From assembly GCF_014633365.1 (NCBI RefSeq), contig NW_026267104.1, positions 2,294,001 to 2,358,000 of the forward strand: DNA of 64,000 nt, read 5' to 3'. The notes below the pieces were generated by a model. That model was not told the DNA's origin. It worked only from the letters and a program-made list of their open reading frames with translations, and searched no databases. Positions 1-11,266 of the stretch are shown piece after piece. The position numbers were made by a program, and so were the translations under genes. Every line of letters starts with the position of its first letter. Position 1 is the first letter of the stretch. This DNA is from Diospyros lotus (lineage: Eukaryota > Streptophyta > Magnoliopsida > Ericales > Ebenaceae).

Positions 1-270
1 TATTATGTTAATTTTTTTGAACTTACGACACATAATTATAATTAATAGAGAGATACCAATGGTTGCGCAATCATAGGGAGATTGTATTTCGAAATATTCC
101 TACCTACAAGGGAATGGTGGGGGGGAGGCTTACGTACAGCTAGCTAGCTAGCTAGCTGTGGGCGTGAAGTTGTCTGCTTTGGATGGAAGGTCGGTGTGGC
201 AACAGCAACTTCTTGCTTGACGCTGAGCTGTGCCTTACAAATTCACACCTGACGCGTGTCCCATCTTCTC

Positions 271-279
271 ACACGTGGC
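271..279 (+). promoter_or_regulatory. ABRE-like ACACGTGGC motif
   Basis: ACACGTGGC is a canonical abscisic-acid response element core bound by ABF/ABI5-type bZIP factors. It lies about 1.6 kb before the probable transcription start of the Ninja/AFP gene. The assignment to that gene is inference, since the distance is large. Confidence 0.35.
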
Positions 280-1618
280 TCCCTCTCCCCTCCCGCCCCA
301 CCAGGAACCCAATTGGTACTCCCATAAATGTTAAAGTCAAGAAAATTAAAAATAAATAAATAAAATAAATTGCAAGTGGGCTTTCTGTGATGGGCCCCAA
401 AGTCAGGGAACTTTTTCCTGTCTGCTGCTGGGTCCCACTCCCTGGACCTCAAGCTAATTGCTTCAACCAAATCAATCACATCATCATATCATCATCATCT
501 TCTCCTCCTTCAGATTGGAAATGATTCTATCTTCCCTCTGAATTCGGGTTGACATTTTTTTTGTCTTTTTTTTTAAATCCAAACTCAATTTAATTTAATT
601 AAATTGATTTAATATTATTTTATAAATTAATTAATTTTAAACTCTTATCGCGATTAATAATTATTAGTTGGAATGTAAGTTTGTATATTCTTTTAACAAT
701 TAGTACTTTATTTTAAATAAAAATATTATTTAAATATTTAAATTTACGTTCAAATAATATTTCCTTAATTTGAAAAGCAAATCATAATCAATTGAAGCCA
801 TTGGTTGTCCAAAGCATTGTTGCGTGTCAACTAGGCACAGGATAAGTAAACAGTAGTGCAGGGCGCGGGTTGGCCATCGCAGCCGCGAACCGCCGACTAA
901 GATCTCCCAAAGGCCAGGCCAGGCAAGGCAAGGCAAGTTGCCCACAAGCAATGTCCATTGTGGTTGGTGGGTCCAATATGACTGCCACAGTACTCTACGT
1001 ACAAAACTCCCCATCCTCCCATTGGATCTCGTGGAATTTACGCTTTTAGGCCTTTATTTGTGTAGTTCACTCGCCCACATGTCATCCTCCCAATGGCCAA
1101 AACCGTCTAGCGTTGTCATTTCTTTATGATAAAAAAAAAAAAAAAAAAGTTTCATTATGAAAAGGAGGGGATAAATTCTACCAGATCTTACGTGATTTGG
1201 TCTATTTTTATATTTAATATTTAATATTTAAATATTTAATTAAGGTCCTTAAGATTTATAGTATGAAAAATAATTCATTTAGACCATAGGTCTTAAACAA
1301 TTTAAAATGAATTTATTTTCTTTAAAAAATAAAATATTTCTAATTAATTCTTGTAAAGTCAGTATTCTTTTATTTTTATTGTCTATGATAAATAATTTCT
1401 ATTAAATATATTTATACTAATAAATACATCATTTTAACAGTAACGCGTACAAATTATTTAAACTTCAGCGTGCCCTACGGGATAGGATAAGAAAAATAAT
1501 AATATATAAAAAATATTTTATTTTATTTTATTTTTAAATGCATAAAGCAGTGTCTCAAGTTGCGAGGTTTGATGATGTGAGTGGTTTGCTCCCTCCACCC
1601 ACCGCGTCACCGTGACTT

Positions 1619-1628
1619 GACACGTGTC
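1619..1628 (+). promoter_or_regulatory. Palindromic G-box GACACGTGTC
   Basis: GACACGTGTC is a perfect 10-bp palindrome around CACGTG, about 200-250 bp before the probable start of transcription of the Ninja/AFP gene. ACACGTGTC is a strong binding site for ABI5-type bZIPs, and G-boxes also bind MYC-type bHLHs, whose pathways AFP/NINJA proteins regulate. Confidence 0.5.
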
Positions 1629-1901
1629 CGCGCTGCAACTTGCGAACCAAATAGTCTAAAATACCCTTGTCATTAAGCAACAAGAGAAGGGCATAATAGT
1701 AAAATGGCAGTCGCTAAAAGTCCTAGCCGTACATGCAACCGTCTCCTCGTGCCATCTCAAACTCCATTGCCATCATCAAAATCAGCTCTACATCACAGAC
1801 TTAACTCCCATGTTTCCAAATTCCTCTGTAAAGCACATATAGTTATCAAATTTCTCTCTCCGGCGTGATCCCTCGCCGGAATCTTCATCGCTACTTTCAA
1901 A

Positions 1902-1908
1902 GTAAGAG

Positions 1909-1957
<49 letters not shown>

Positions 1958-2080
1958 GATTGTTTTATTCAATTGGTTGGTTGTGGCATGATCCTGCTTT
2001 TCGCTTTTAGAAGCTGTGGATTTCACAAGTGCAAGCACTTGTGAACTTATTTGTGTTTTGTTGCCTTCTTCTTTCTCTAG
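1902..2080 (+). other. Probable 5'UTR intron of the Ninja/AFP gene
   Basis: A donor-like A|GTAAGA at 1902 is followed by a pyrimidine-rich stretch ending in CTTTCTCTAG at 2080. A (CT)n microsatellite fills the intron's start. No coding capacity is implied. An alternative acceptor TTTTCTAG lies a few bases further, near 2093. Confidence 0.45.
1911..1953 (+). repeat. (CT)n microsatellite
   Basis: An uninterrupted CT run of about 43 bp begins 9 nt inside the probable 5'UTR intron of the Ninja/AFP gene. Length polymorphism is likely. Confidence 0.95.
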
Positions 2081-2096
2081 TTAGATTTTCTAGGCA

Positions 2097-2129
2097 ATGA
2101 GAATTCGTCGCTGCAGTTTGAAGGTGTAG
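2097..2129 (+). promoter_or_regulatory. Upstream ORF 1 in the Ninja/AFP leader
   Basis: An ATG at 2097 opens a 10-codon reading frame ending at TAG 2127-2129, upstream of the main start. It is out of register with the main frame and would lower translation if included in the mature leader. Confidence 0.4.
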
Positions 2130-2213
2130 CAGAACATATAGATAGGGATCTGTGTTTGATTTCTGGTGAAAGGAAGAAGGCAGAGGAGTCTTTGTTTTTG
2201 TTTTTGTACTTTG

Positions 2214-2231
2214 ATGAACGTGAGGTGTTGA
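2214..2231 (+). promoter_or_regulatory. Upstream ORF 2 in the Ninja/AFP leader
   Basis: A second ATG at 2214 gives a five-codon frame ending in TGA at 2231, only 26 nt before the main ATG. Re-initiation over so short a gap would be inefficient, so this could repress translation of the regulator. Confidence 0.4.
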
Positions 2232-2257
2232 TTTTTGGTTTTGCTACTTGTTGTTTA

Positions 2258-4307
2258 ATGGATGAAGCAAGGAATGATCGGGTTGCTGATTTTCTGCAGA
2301 GAATGAAACCCCCGAAGTGTGAAATTGTGGACTCGGAAGAGCTGGACCTGAACCTTGGACTCTCTTTGGGCGGTTCTTACAGCCAAAATCCCAAGGAAAA
2401 GCCTCTAATTAGAACGTCTTCACTGAATGAAGACTTTATCCTGCATAGAAATGAGGGCAGGGGGTTTCTTTCCCTTGCTAGATCTTCGTCGCTGCCAACT
2501 GAGGCGGAGCAAGAGATGAGGAAGCTCAAGGAGTTGCAGGCCATGAAGAGGATGGAGGCCAAGAGAAGAATGTTGGAGAAGCACAGGCATAGCAGGGGCG
2601 GTAGCTCTGAGGAAGAGAGGTCTCAGAATGAGATTAAAATGCCCAATTGGACTGTAGAATCAGCTGTGAAGAACACTGTGCTTTGTCATGCCATTGAGAA
2701 AATCAGATCCAACGTCAGTCCTTCCCCCAACCTAAGAATTCAAGGTAAATCTTTACACGTGTAATTCATGTTTTCCAATATTTCATCCTAATTTTATTAA
2801 TAGATCCTGGCTGTGGGGAATGTTTTTTATGACAATAGTAAATGGACTTAGTGAAGACAAGGTCATAGATAGAAATGATAAGAGGTAGAATTTATGTGGT
2901 CAGCCCCACATACTAGGATAAAGGCTTGGTATGTTGTTGTAACAAATGGACTTATTTTAACCCTTTTTCAAGAGTAGATTATTTCAACTAGTGGAATTAA
3001 AATGACAACTTACTAACTTTTTTGTCATCACTGCTTGATATGGAACTAAGTTAAATTAATAGTAGTTTTGAGCCAAGAAGACCCTACGGGTACCATTCTT
3101 GACTTGGAATGAACTAATTAGACATAATTCTAATTCTATTATTCTGTAGAATAATGTTGGATTTATCAGGCTATGTCATATGTGTTTCTTGGTTGGATCC
3201 TTAGTATTGTTCTCTTTAAATGATACATCATTTCTTGTTTTGTTGTTTAAATGCTTCCCTTGGACTCCTTGTATCCCCTAAGTTGATTATAAGCCTTACA
3301 AAAGATATTTCCATAAATGGAAATAATTGGCAAGTTAGAAGTAGCTGGCCTCACAGATGTCTGAACACATGTTGGAATTGAATATGCTCTTGAAGATGTT
3401 AGGCTTAGGACACCAATGTTTGCAAATATTAAGCTGTTTAGGAAATAGAGTGACCGTATACAAGCTATCTAACAATCCTCCCTCTTAACGGGTTGCACTA
3501 GGAAATGGCCCCAACAATGTCTACAAGCTATTTAATCTGTGAAGTTTTGGGATCTAAGTGCTTGGTCAATGTGAAGAAACTCTGGAATATTTTGGCTTTG
3601 AGCCTCCCTGTTCCAGTGCTTGTGTGTGACTAATATAGAAATACTGTGTGATTAAATCTTTTTCCAGATATTTCTTTGCTATAACTTTTAAAAAATTGGT
3701 TGCTAATGCTTACTTAAACCTTGGTTCAGGTGTTGACACTGCGGCAGATCTTCCTATTTTTTCTCAACCTATAGTCTCGTCCACAGTAAGGGAAAGTGGA
3801 AAATCAGTCGTCAGTACCAATTATCGCTCAGAGCCCATGATCAACTTTGGGACAATGCTAAATGGAAAAAGAGCCGTTTGTCATTTAAATTATCACTCAG
3901 CGCCCCAGTTGGAGAAAATGGAAAATGGACTGGCGGTAAATTCTTCAAAATCTCGCCCATATTCTATGTTCTTGTCCAGGACAATATCAAATGGAAAACC
4001 AGTTGAGCCTGCAGAAACCGAGCAGGAGAGACCATCCAAGAAGGCTAAAGTTTCAGACAACGATACTCGGGACATTAATACAATGAATGAAATGATGAAA
4101 CTGATGCCTAGTGTAACTACAACTGGAGATGGGCCCAATGGTAAGAAAATCGACGGGCTTTTGTACAGGTACAAGAAAGGGCAAGTGAGTATCGTCTGTG
4201 TCTGTCACGGCAACTTCCTCTCTCCCTCAGAGTTCATCAAGCATGCCGGCGGGACTGACATGGTGAACCCCATGAAACATATCAATGTCTTGCCTGCAAC
4301 CCTCTGA
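2258..4307 (+). CDS. Ninja-family protein / ABI5-binding protein (AFP) type
   Basis: A nuclear transcriptional adaptor. AFP/NINJA proteins link ABI5-type bZIPs or JAZ repressors to the TOPLESS co-repressor and damp ABA or jasmonate responses. Two coding exons, 2258-2744 and 3730-4307, join in phase (CAAG|GTAAAT and TTCAG|GT) to give 354 residues. Visible: an EAR motif LDLNLGLSL at residues 29-37; a basic stretch with KRMEAKRRM near 90-115 typical of the family's second conserved block; and the conserved C-terminal block GLLYRYKKGQ...IVCVCHG.FLSPSEFIKHAGG in the last 55 residues, which binds partners. The start was set at the ATG of MDEARNDRV; the frame is open further upstream but has no ATG there. 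The 985-bp intron carries a 93-bp LINE remnant and a palindromic G-box just after the donor. Subgroup (AFP versus NINJA) is not certain; the EAR region looks AFP-like. Confidence 0.88.
2753..2764 (+). promoter_or_regulatory. Intronic palindromic G-box TTACACGTGTAA
   Basis: A perfect 12-bp palindrome with an ACACGTGT core lies 8 nt inside the coding intron of the Ninja/AFP gene. It repeats the core of the promoter G-box at 1619-1628. Confidence 0.4.
2851..2943 (+). mobile_element. 5'-truncated RTE-type LINE tail with target duplication
   Basis: This 93-bp insert matches the 3' end of the larger RTE-like copies in this window (shared words: CCCCACATA.T.GGATAAAGG, then TATGTTGTTGT). It is flanked by an 11-bp direct repeat AAATGGACTTA at 2840-2850 and 2944-2954, as expected of target-primed reverse transcription. 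It sits in the sense direction in the Ninja/AFP intron. Confidence 0.8.
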
Positions 4308-7195
4308 GCCATGGTGGTGATGGCTCCGGCACCCCTTTGGAATGTAGTAAGTTAGGAAATGAAGAAGATGGATGCTTAATGAACTTTTTCTTCGCTTTCT
4401 ACCTATGACCCTTCAAGCACAATTTGCATGGAGGATTGCTTTCTTTTCTCCGACAACCTTGTAGGATGCATCAGATAGGAGATAGTAAAGTAGCTTAAGT
4501 CCTTTATGAGATGCTTACTCTCTCTTTTTTGAGGTTGTAAAGGAACCATTATCAAGTGTTATTCCTTCACATGCAATTCTGTGAAGGTACTTATTTCCGA
4601 CGCCTCTATCATCATGATTTTCTTCTCTTACCATTCACAGGACTATATTTATTGCATGAATGAATCTTAGGTCTCATCAATCAATTATCGATATTAGTCA
4701 ATAGCCATATAAATCTTAGCAAATTTAGAATTATCCAATAATATAAATTGGTGAATCAAGTTCTATTTTATTCCCTCAATTGAAACATATAGAAGAACGA
4801 GTGTTGTTTTGAGCAAAGCACATATGATGGTAGAGGCAGAGTTTTGAGGCAAATACTGCTTTTCAATAGATTGGTAAGCAAGTCATTGACTAAGAAATTG
4901 GGAATTTTTCAGCTCTGCCCAAACTGACTTCTTTTTAGAGCTTGTTTTCAAGCCCTGCCCCTGCAGGTTAAAGGAGCCCAAATAAGGCTTGTACATATCT
5001 TAAAAAAAAAAAAAAAAAGTCCTTGTAAATTATCTTTTGTGTAATTTGTAAGGATAATATATATAGAGGATAGACCATAGATCCTAGCTATTGGAGGCCC
5101 CATTTGGCCAAACTAAGCAAGATGTCTTGTAAGCCCTTTTATACAGTACAATACAAGTCTCACATTTTTCCCTTCCTCTGGTTATTTATGCCTCATTTAG
5201 GTTGAAAGTTGTCCTAGAATTCTGCCAAGGGGTGAAAAAGGGTTCACTGCTTACACATTGTGTTAAAGGGCAAAACCTCAGAAACTGTTCTTTTCATATT
5301 TTAATTTTAAATTTATTTTTAATTTTATATTTTGAATGTTTGTTTTATATTGCTAAAATGCATTTTTTTTGTATTTATTGTTTTTTGTGTTTTGAAAATT
5401 TTAATCATGTTTATGATAAAAATAGTCGAGAAGACTTTTTGTTGTTTTAAGTTTTTTGTATAATTTTTTTTTTTGTTTTCGAAAATATATTTTTTAAAAT
5501 ATGAAAGTAAATAATTTTCACTGTTTTGAAAAATTAAAAATAACCTTAAAACAGTTAAAAAAAAAATAGACCCTTAAAATTTAAAACAAAGTAGATAACC
5601 AACTACATCACCATTGCCAAAGAATTTTGAGGTCCTAAAAAGTTACACACATATATTTCGCGTCCCTCAGCCCTTCTCCCCTTCTATCTTTTCCAACACA
5701 TGATTTGGCTTCAGCTACTGAAAATATTTTGAAAAACAAAAACTTAGTAGCAATGATAAGGTTACTCCTTTGCCTTAGGAATAGAATCATCTCTTTGCAA
5801 AGTAAGGATAAGATTGTGCATAAAAAGCCTCTCCAACTACAAACACCCCATTTTGACGTTTTAGGATCCTCACCCTTGATACATACATTCACAAAGATGC
5901 AAGCTCAGCTGATTCACAGACATCTTTTCCCAGTTTTACCCAGCTAAAAATGTGAAGCCATTGACAAAAACTATATCTGATGAAGTGTAAAAGCTTCTCG
6001 AAGTTCAGACAGGTTATAACAGATTAAAAAAATCGTTTGCTTTGCACCATATTTTATAGAATTATGATTCAAATTCAGATTAGAATTCAACATTATGTAA
6101 ATGCAAATGCAGCCCTACGCATCCCGGTTTAATGCATCCCTGGCCTTAATCTACAATTAATAAGCATCTGTGATCATGCAAATGCAGCATATCTTATGCT
6201 TATTATCTGGAAAAAGAAAAAGAAGAAAAAAGCATAACTTCCGTACCCTTTGGAATAAAATCAAGCTGAGCATGCTAAATTGACCTATACAGATGCAAAA
6301 GAATAGCCAATTGAGCAACTGAAGTGAGCATTTGGTACATAGATAAAACGGCATCACAATTGAGCAACTGAAGTGAGTATTTGGTACATGGATAAAACAG
6401 CATCATGAGTCTACCAAACATTAGCTCTCCCAACCATATATAGCAGCTTCATACACCCAACCAGAAAGAAAGGGCAAAGGACGTGTAAGCAAAATGAAAG
6501 TTATCATAAGATAAAGTATGAGTAAGAACTATCAAGGGACAGAATTTTGTAACACGAGCCTTCTTGGTCCCCTTCAACGACAGTCTTCTACCCAAAAAAC
6601 CAAAAATGCTCATTTGCTCCACGGACTTTACCAGTTTCTGAACCAAATGTTAAAACCCATTTTTTAATCCTCGAGAACTTCCAAGTTGTATAAGACCTCT
6701 CTAAGAACTTTACTTTAAAAAAATAAAAAAAAACTCTCCAAGAAACTTAGGAAGCTTGCTTCCACAAAATTCATTATACATAACAGTGAAATAATAAGAT
6801 CCACCACACTAATGCAACTTTCTTTCTTTTTTTCTTTTTTTGGTTGGTGCTTATTGAAATACAATGCAATTTTTTTTTTTGCTTTTAGCTTACCTTTCCT
6901 CAAAGGTTATCGTAGTCTCCCTGATATCCTTATTTTTATGTTTCTCTTTAATATGTCTTCTTGTGCTTCTTCAACAACATTGTCATGTTTTTTGCACCCA
7001 TTCATAACCCTTTTGTAATATTTGGCCATCTGAAAACCAGTGACCTGATCACAGATCGAAGCAGTCACATTCGAAAGGAAGGGACATAACCTCATAATGC
7101 ACAATGAGAACATTGATAAATCAATCAGTCATACAATAGTCTGGAAATAAAATTGTTTATAAATGACCAGGAATCCTGTCACTAATTTTACATGC
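4308..7195. other. Convergent spacer between Ninja/AFP and presenilin
   Basis: It holds the 3'UTRs of the two convergent genes at its ends. The middle is AT-rich with poly-A and poly-T runs near 5000, 5345 and 5560, and one 49-bp tandem duplication. Open frames are short and of biased composition; none has a domain I recognise. Confidence 0.6.
6309..6406. repeat. Tandem duplication, 49-bp unit, two copies
   Basis: Copy one is 6309-6357 and copy two 6358-6406; they differ at only a few positions. Each begins AATTGAGCAACTGAAGTGAG. It lies in the spacer downstream of presenilin. Confidence 0.9.
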
Positions 7196-8485
7196 CTAGA
7201 ACATCAAGAGATGCACAGAACATTGTACAACAAAGGTTTCAAGTAATAGCCGAGTCAATAGATAGAACAACAGACCTAACATGATAGACACCGGGAGAGC
7301 AGGCAAAGCTTTCTGATAAAATGCAAGGAGTAACAAAGTAACACCAAGACCGGCTACAATAGCAAGATAACACGCATAAACTGTCATGAAATCATACATT
7401 GCAGCCCTTCCAACTAAAACACTGTAGAAGATGAAGTCCCCAAGCCCCAGCTTAATTGCACCAGATGATCCAAGCCCAATCCCTTCGAGTGCCAAATTTT
7501 CGCTCGGCGCGGCATCCTCCTGTAAGTGCATCTGGACATCTATTCTCCTCTCAATTAATGGTGATGTGAGCTGCGCATCCCCAGCCGTAGCCTGACCCTC
7601 TTCAGCATGCACCAAATTTCTTCCATTTTGGCCACTTCCAATAGCTAAAGAAGCCCCAAGAGTTGCTCTTGAACTCGAATTGGGATTGTCATTTTCATTC
7701 CCTTCTGGATGAGCATCATTCCTTGCCCTCCACACTCCCCTCCGAGCTACACTGCCCCTTGAAACTGCATCATAACTAACGGGCCTAGCCTCATAAACTA
7801 GAGCTGGGATATCTTCATCCCTAGATATTGCAAGCTCCACCAAGAGCCTTAAAGGCCCAACAGGCAACAAAACAGCAGCAAGATCATACAATGCCATGGC
7901 AACCAGAAGCACCCAAGTGGTCCATTCGGGCAAAAGAGTGAACCAATAAGCAACCAACATCCCAATAACAACCAAATAAGCTTGTGTCAAGAAGATAGCC
8001 ATTTTTGACATAAACACAGCCAAAACCCCAACAACAGTAAAGTTGAACAGAAGCAACACAAACGTGATGCAATCAATGGGAATACTAAAATCTTGGATCA
8101 GAAACAGAGCAATCTCACCCCCCATGAAGCCCAAAACAAGGAAAGAAGAGAAACCCATGTAGTATTTCAAGAACTTGGTGCATCTGAGGTAGAAAAGCAG
8201 GACCAAAAAGAAGGTAACAACAGTGACAACAGCAACAAACACTAGTGAGTTCAAAAGGGCACCTTTGAGTTTGTCCCAAATGGAGTCTGAGCTCTCCTCG
8301 GTGTAGGCTATGGTAGCCATGGTGGTGATCGACGACGATAAAGATGCGGAAGAAGATGAACCGTTGGTCAATACGGTGACCAGAATCACCACCAGGAACA
8401 TACAAATCGAGACTGGGGTGACGATTCTGATGATTTCCTCGCCAAGCGAATCGAGAATGCTTGTGGGTTTTGGGTTTTGGTCCAT
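7196..8485 (-). CDS. PSEN: Presenilin, catalytic subunit of gamma-secretase
   Basis: An intramembrane aspartyl protease of the endomembrane system; with nicastrin, APH-1 and PEN-2 it cleaves membrane stubs of type I proteins. The gene is a single exon of 429 codons. Visible: at least eight hydrophobic segments; the first catalytic aspartate in ALYD (D201); a long polar loop at about 230-340, rich in Asn, Ser and Glu; the second aspartate in GLGD (D350); and the PAL motif at 395-397. All active-site elements are present. The start is the ATG of MDQNPKPTS; the frame stays open 16 codons upstream but has no ATG there. Lack of introns fits plant presenilins as I know them. It runs divergently from the RNA-binding protein gene, with about 760 bp between its start codon and that gene's first splice donor. 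Confidence 0.96.
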   Translation of the reverse strand: MDQNPKPTSILDSLGEEIIRIVTPVSICMFLVVILVTVLTNGSSSSASLSSSITTMATIAYTEESSDSIWDKLKGALLNSLVFVAVVTVVTFFLVLLFYLRCTKFLKYYMGFSSFLVLGFMGGEIALFLIQDFSIPIDCITFVLLLFNFTVVGVLAVFMSKMAIFLTQAYLVVIGMLVAYWFTLLPEWTTWVLLVAMALYDLAAVLLPVGPLRLLVELAISRDEDIPALVYEARPVSYDAVSRGSVARRGVWRARNDAHPEGNENDNPNSSSRATLGASLAIGSGQNGRNLVHAEEGQATAGDAQLTSPLIERRIDVQMHLQEDAAPSENLALEGIGLGSSGAIKLGLGDFIFYSVLVGRAAMYDFMTVYACYLAIVAGLGVTLLLLAFYQKALPALPVSIMLGLLFYLLTRLLLETFVVQCSVHLLMF

Positions 8486-9246
8486 TTCGGAGCCAGAGAT
8501 TGGATCAACTTTGGGTCGTTGGTGGCGCTTCAAGGGTTAGCGGGTGATTCAGATTCGGTGGATTTGAGGAGATACCAATTAATTTTGAGCATTTTTGGGG
8601 CATTTGTAGAAAAACTAGATCACATTATCATATCCAAAATTTAAAAAGAAAGAAAAAATTGCACTATCACCCAGGAATTTTTTATTTAGTTGATGGATGT
8701 ATTTATAAAAAATAAAATTATAGGGGCCTTTTGTAAATCATATAAAGGGTTTTCTTATAAATCATTTATATCATTTAATAATAATTATAATTTAAATTAA
8801 ATATTTTTTAATGACACGAGGTTTTTGTGGTCAGACTTAAGAGGCTATTACATTCGTCATCTCATTTCAATTTTTTTTTTTTTAAACTATTATTATTTAT
8901 TTTTATAAAAAATAAATAATACTTTTTAAAATTAATTTTAATTTTAAGAAATTACTTTTGTTATCAAACCCTTATATTTAAAAGAATTAATAATAATCAT
9001 ATAAAAAGAAGGGATAAATGGAAACCCAGAGTCAAAAACTCCACTCCAGCATGTGATAAATATCTTTAGGTTTAACACCGTCACGGCATCTGATCCAACG
9101 GCTCAGAACGCTCCAATCACGATCCAACGGCTTGTGCCCATTTAACACTCAATATATTCCCGAGCGACATTCACATAAACCCTCCTATCGATCAAACGTT
9201 TCTAGGGTTTAGCCTCGAAGAGAGAGAGCCGAGCCGGTCGAGCAAG
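8486..9246. promoter_or_regulatory. Divergent promoter region and first untranslated exon of the GR-RBP gene
   Basis: This AT-rich stretch serves the minus-strand presenilin and the plus-strand RNA-binding protein gene. A telo-box (TAGGGTTT, 9203-9210), common in promoters of plant ribosomal and RNA-handling genes, lies just before the splice donor AGCAAG|GTAACT at 9246/9247. The exon boundary upstream is not visible. Confidence 0.55.
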
Positions 9247-9964
9247 GTAACTCTCCAAACCCTTGTAATTGGTTTTGCAGTCAATCTTTTGTTCTGATTT
9301 CGTACATGTGTGTGAAGATTCATGTGCACTGTGCTTCCAGGATTCTATTGAGATGTTTTTACGTGTCACTGGTTTTTGATTTCGGTAGTCGTTGACGATC
9401 GCGGTAACAGGTAGTAATTTGTTGTGGAAAGCACTCAGGGGCATACAAATATGTGTCACATAATGCGTGTCTGCGTATGAGAATGGGGTTTAGTTGGGTT
9501 CGGATGAGCCTTTTATGTGTATGTGAATGGTTTTGTGCCACAAAGCGCGACTAGGAGAAACAAAAAAATTTAAAATCTGGTCTAAAAGCGCGATGAGATT
9601 TGCGGTTTGGCAAATCTGGTCAGTTTGAGAGTAGCTTCTATGGGTGGATTCGTGTGGAGGTTTTGTCTAGCCTACGCTTCCCAGCACCTGAGATTGAAAG
9701 AGGCGGCAACGTTAATGTCATTTAATCTCGAAATATACAGCTGATGGAATTTCTCTTTGCATGTTGAAGTGCGATTGTCAAAATCTGTGTTGTCTTTGGA
9801 CAACCTTTGAAATCCGTGTCTGCCTTGACGCGCACAATGTTTTTCACCTTCAAATTTTGAAAATAGTTTATGGACTATATATTGGGTGTATAACAATAAC
9901 AACCCAAGCTTTAATTTTCCTTTTTTTTTTTTTGGGGGGGGGGGGGGGTTGCTGGTGATATGAA

Positions 9965-10116
9965 TTATAGTTTTCTTATCATCTTTTGTCTAGAATTCAT
10001 GGTATATGATCTGGCGATTTCTTGCTAATGCTCCTTTATATTATAGTTTTCTTATCATCTTTTGTCTAGAATTCATGGTATATGATCTGGCGATTTCTTG
10101 CTAATGCTCCTTTATC
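9965..10116. repeat. Near-perfect 76-bp tandem duplication
   Basis: The unit starting TTATAGTTTTCTTATC at 9965 is repeated at 10041, and the first 75 bases are identical. This is a recent duplication inside the leader intron. Confidence 0.97.
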
Positions 10117-10870
10117 TGAGCCTGGGACTGATGGTGAATAAAATAATAAAAGAAATACATTCAACACTAACAGTATCGAGGGAATTTACTTAACCCAGGT
10201 GGAGTTTTATATATGAGATGCATATGCTGGATGTGTACTTAGAAGTGCTTTATGTTTGTTTTCTTTGGGGCACGTCACTGTATAGCACTGAAATGAATAG
10301 CTATAGTTGTTAAACTATAACCTCAATGGTGTACAACCTGCAAGCAAGTGAAATCTGGAATACCTGCTACTTTTTGAGGTATAGAAGTAGACCAAATTTG
10401 AATTTCTACTATGAAAACTTTGTAATTCATTAATTAATGTTTGTTGTCAAAGTCTGGGTATTAGAACTAGGCCTCTGCGTGATAAGCTTTGCATTAATGT
10501 ATGGATCTGCATCAAACACTAATCTCCATTATAAATGCAAACGCAGGAGTCCACTATGTTCTTGTTTGCATGTGATCCTATTTTGATGTGTAATGCTAAT
10601 ACATTTTATGAAAAAGATTTTACCTGTCTTGTCCTAAGGCCACAGATTGTTCTAGTTGGTCTCTCTACCTTGATACCACATGGTTGAGTGACTAGCAAAG
10701 CATAGAAGCATGCTAAAATCTTCAGGTGTTGAGGGATCATTTAAGCCCTAGTTTCCTTGGGATTCATCCTAATATGTCTTGTGCATTTGTGGTGTTCTAT
10801 TTTTCCCTTGGAAATAGTTTCTTCTATTGGAAACATGCAAAGAGCCTGTTTGGCTTAGCTATAAATCATT

Positions 10871-11117
10871 GGAGCTTATAAGTTTTAAAAGTGTTTGGAT
10901 AAAGATCTTACTTTAATTAGGATAATTTCAACATTTACTTGATCAACACCAACTTTTTTTGTGGTAACTTATAAGCTACCCAAAAATAAGCTATAGCGTA
11001 CCAGCTTTACCAAATAAGCTATTGGAAGAGCTTATATGCTAGGTAGCTTATAAGTTTTTTTATGATTTGACAAACAAGTATAATAATTTTTAAGCTCTTA
11101 AAGAACTTATAAGCTCC
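10871..11117. repeat. Possible MITE-like inverted repeat
   Basis: GGAGCTTATAAGTT at 10871-10884 has its exact complement at 11104-11117, and several AGCTTATAAG-type words lie between. CTGTTTGG-type words nearby resemble MITE ends. I cannot fix the ends or a target duplication, so the class is open. Confidence 0.4.
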
Positions 11118-11266
11118 CTTTGACCAAAATTTAAGTCAAAACTGTCTGATTTTTGTAGATTTGCTGTCTGGATGGACTTTGAGAAAGCACATCTGAACAG
11201 ACAGCCTGTTTTTGTGAAGTTGATCATTCTAACATAAATGTTTATACTTTCTTCTAGGTCACAGAA

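Larger units (their letters stand above)
1..1901 (+). other. Upstream region and probable 5'UTR exon of the Ninja/AFP gene
   Basis: I see no protein-coding gene here. The stretch is AT-rich with a (GCTA)n run near 137-158, a short GGCAA/GGCCA repeat near 900-936 and a poly-A run near 1130-1148. The last part, roughly 1840-1901, is probably the first untranslated exon of the downstream gene, because a good splice donor follows at 1902. Open frames in this stretch are short, lack any recognisable domain and look like chance. Confidence 0.6.
9247..11257 (+). other. Large 5'UTR intron of the GR-RBP gene
   Basis: The donor AAG|GTAACT at 9247 and the acceptor TTCTTCTAG at 11257 bracket a 2.0-kb leader intron that ends 9 nt before the start codon. 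Long first introns in leaders often raise expression. It contains a poly-T/poly-G tract (9921-9948), a 76-bp tandem duplication and an inverted-repeat element. No coding sequence is evident. Confidence 0.6.

Noticed and set aside
8310..8540. Open frame antisense to the presenilin N terminus
   Set aside because: Shadow of the presenilin coding region; no independent evidence.
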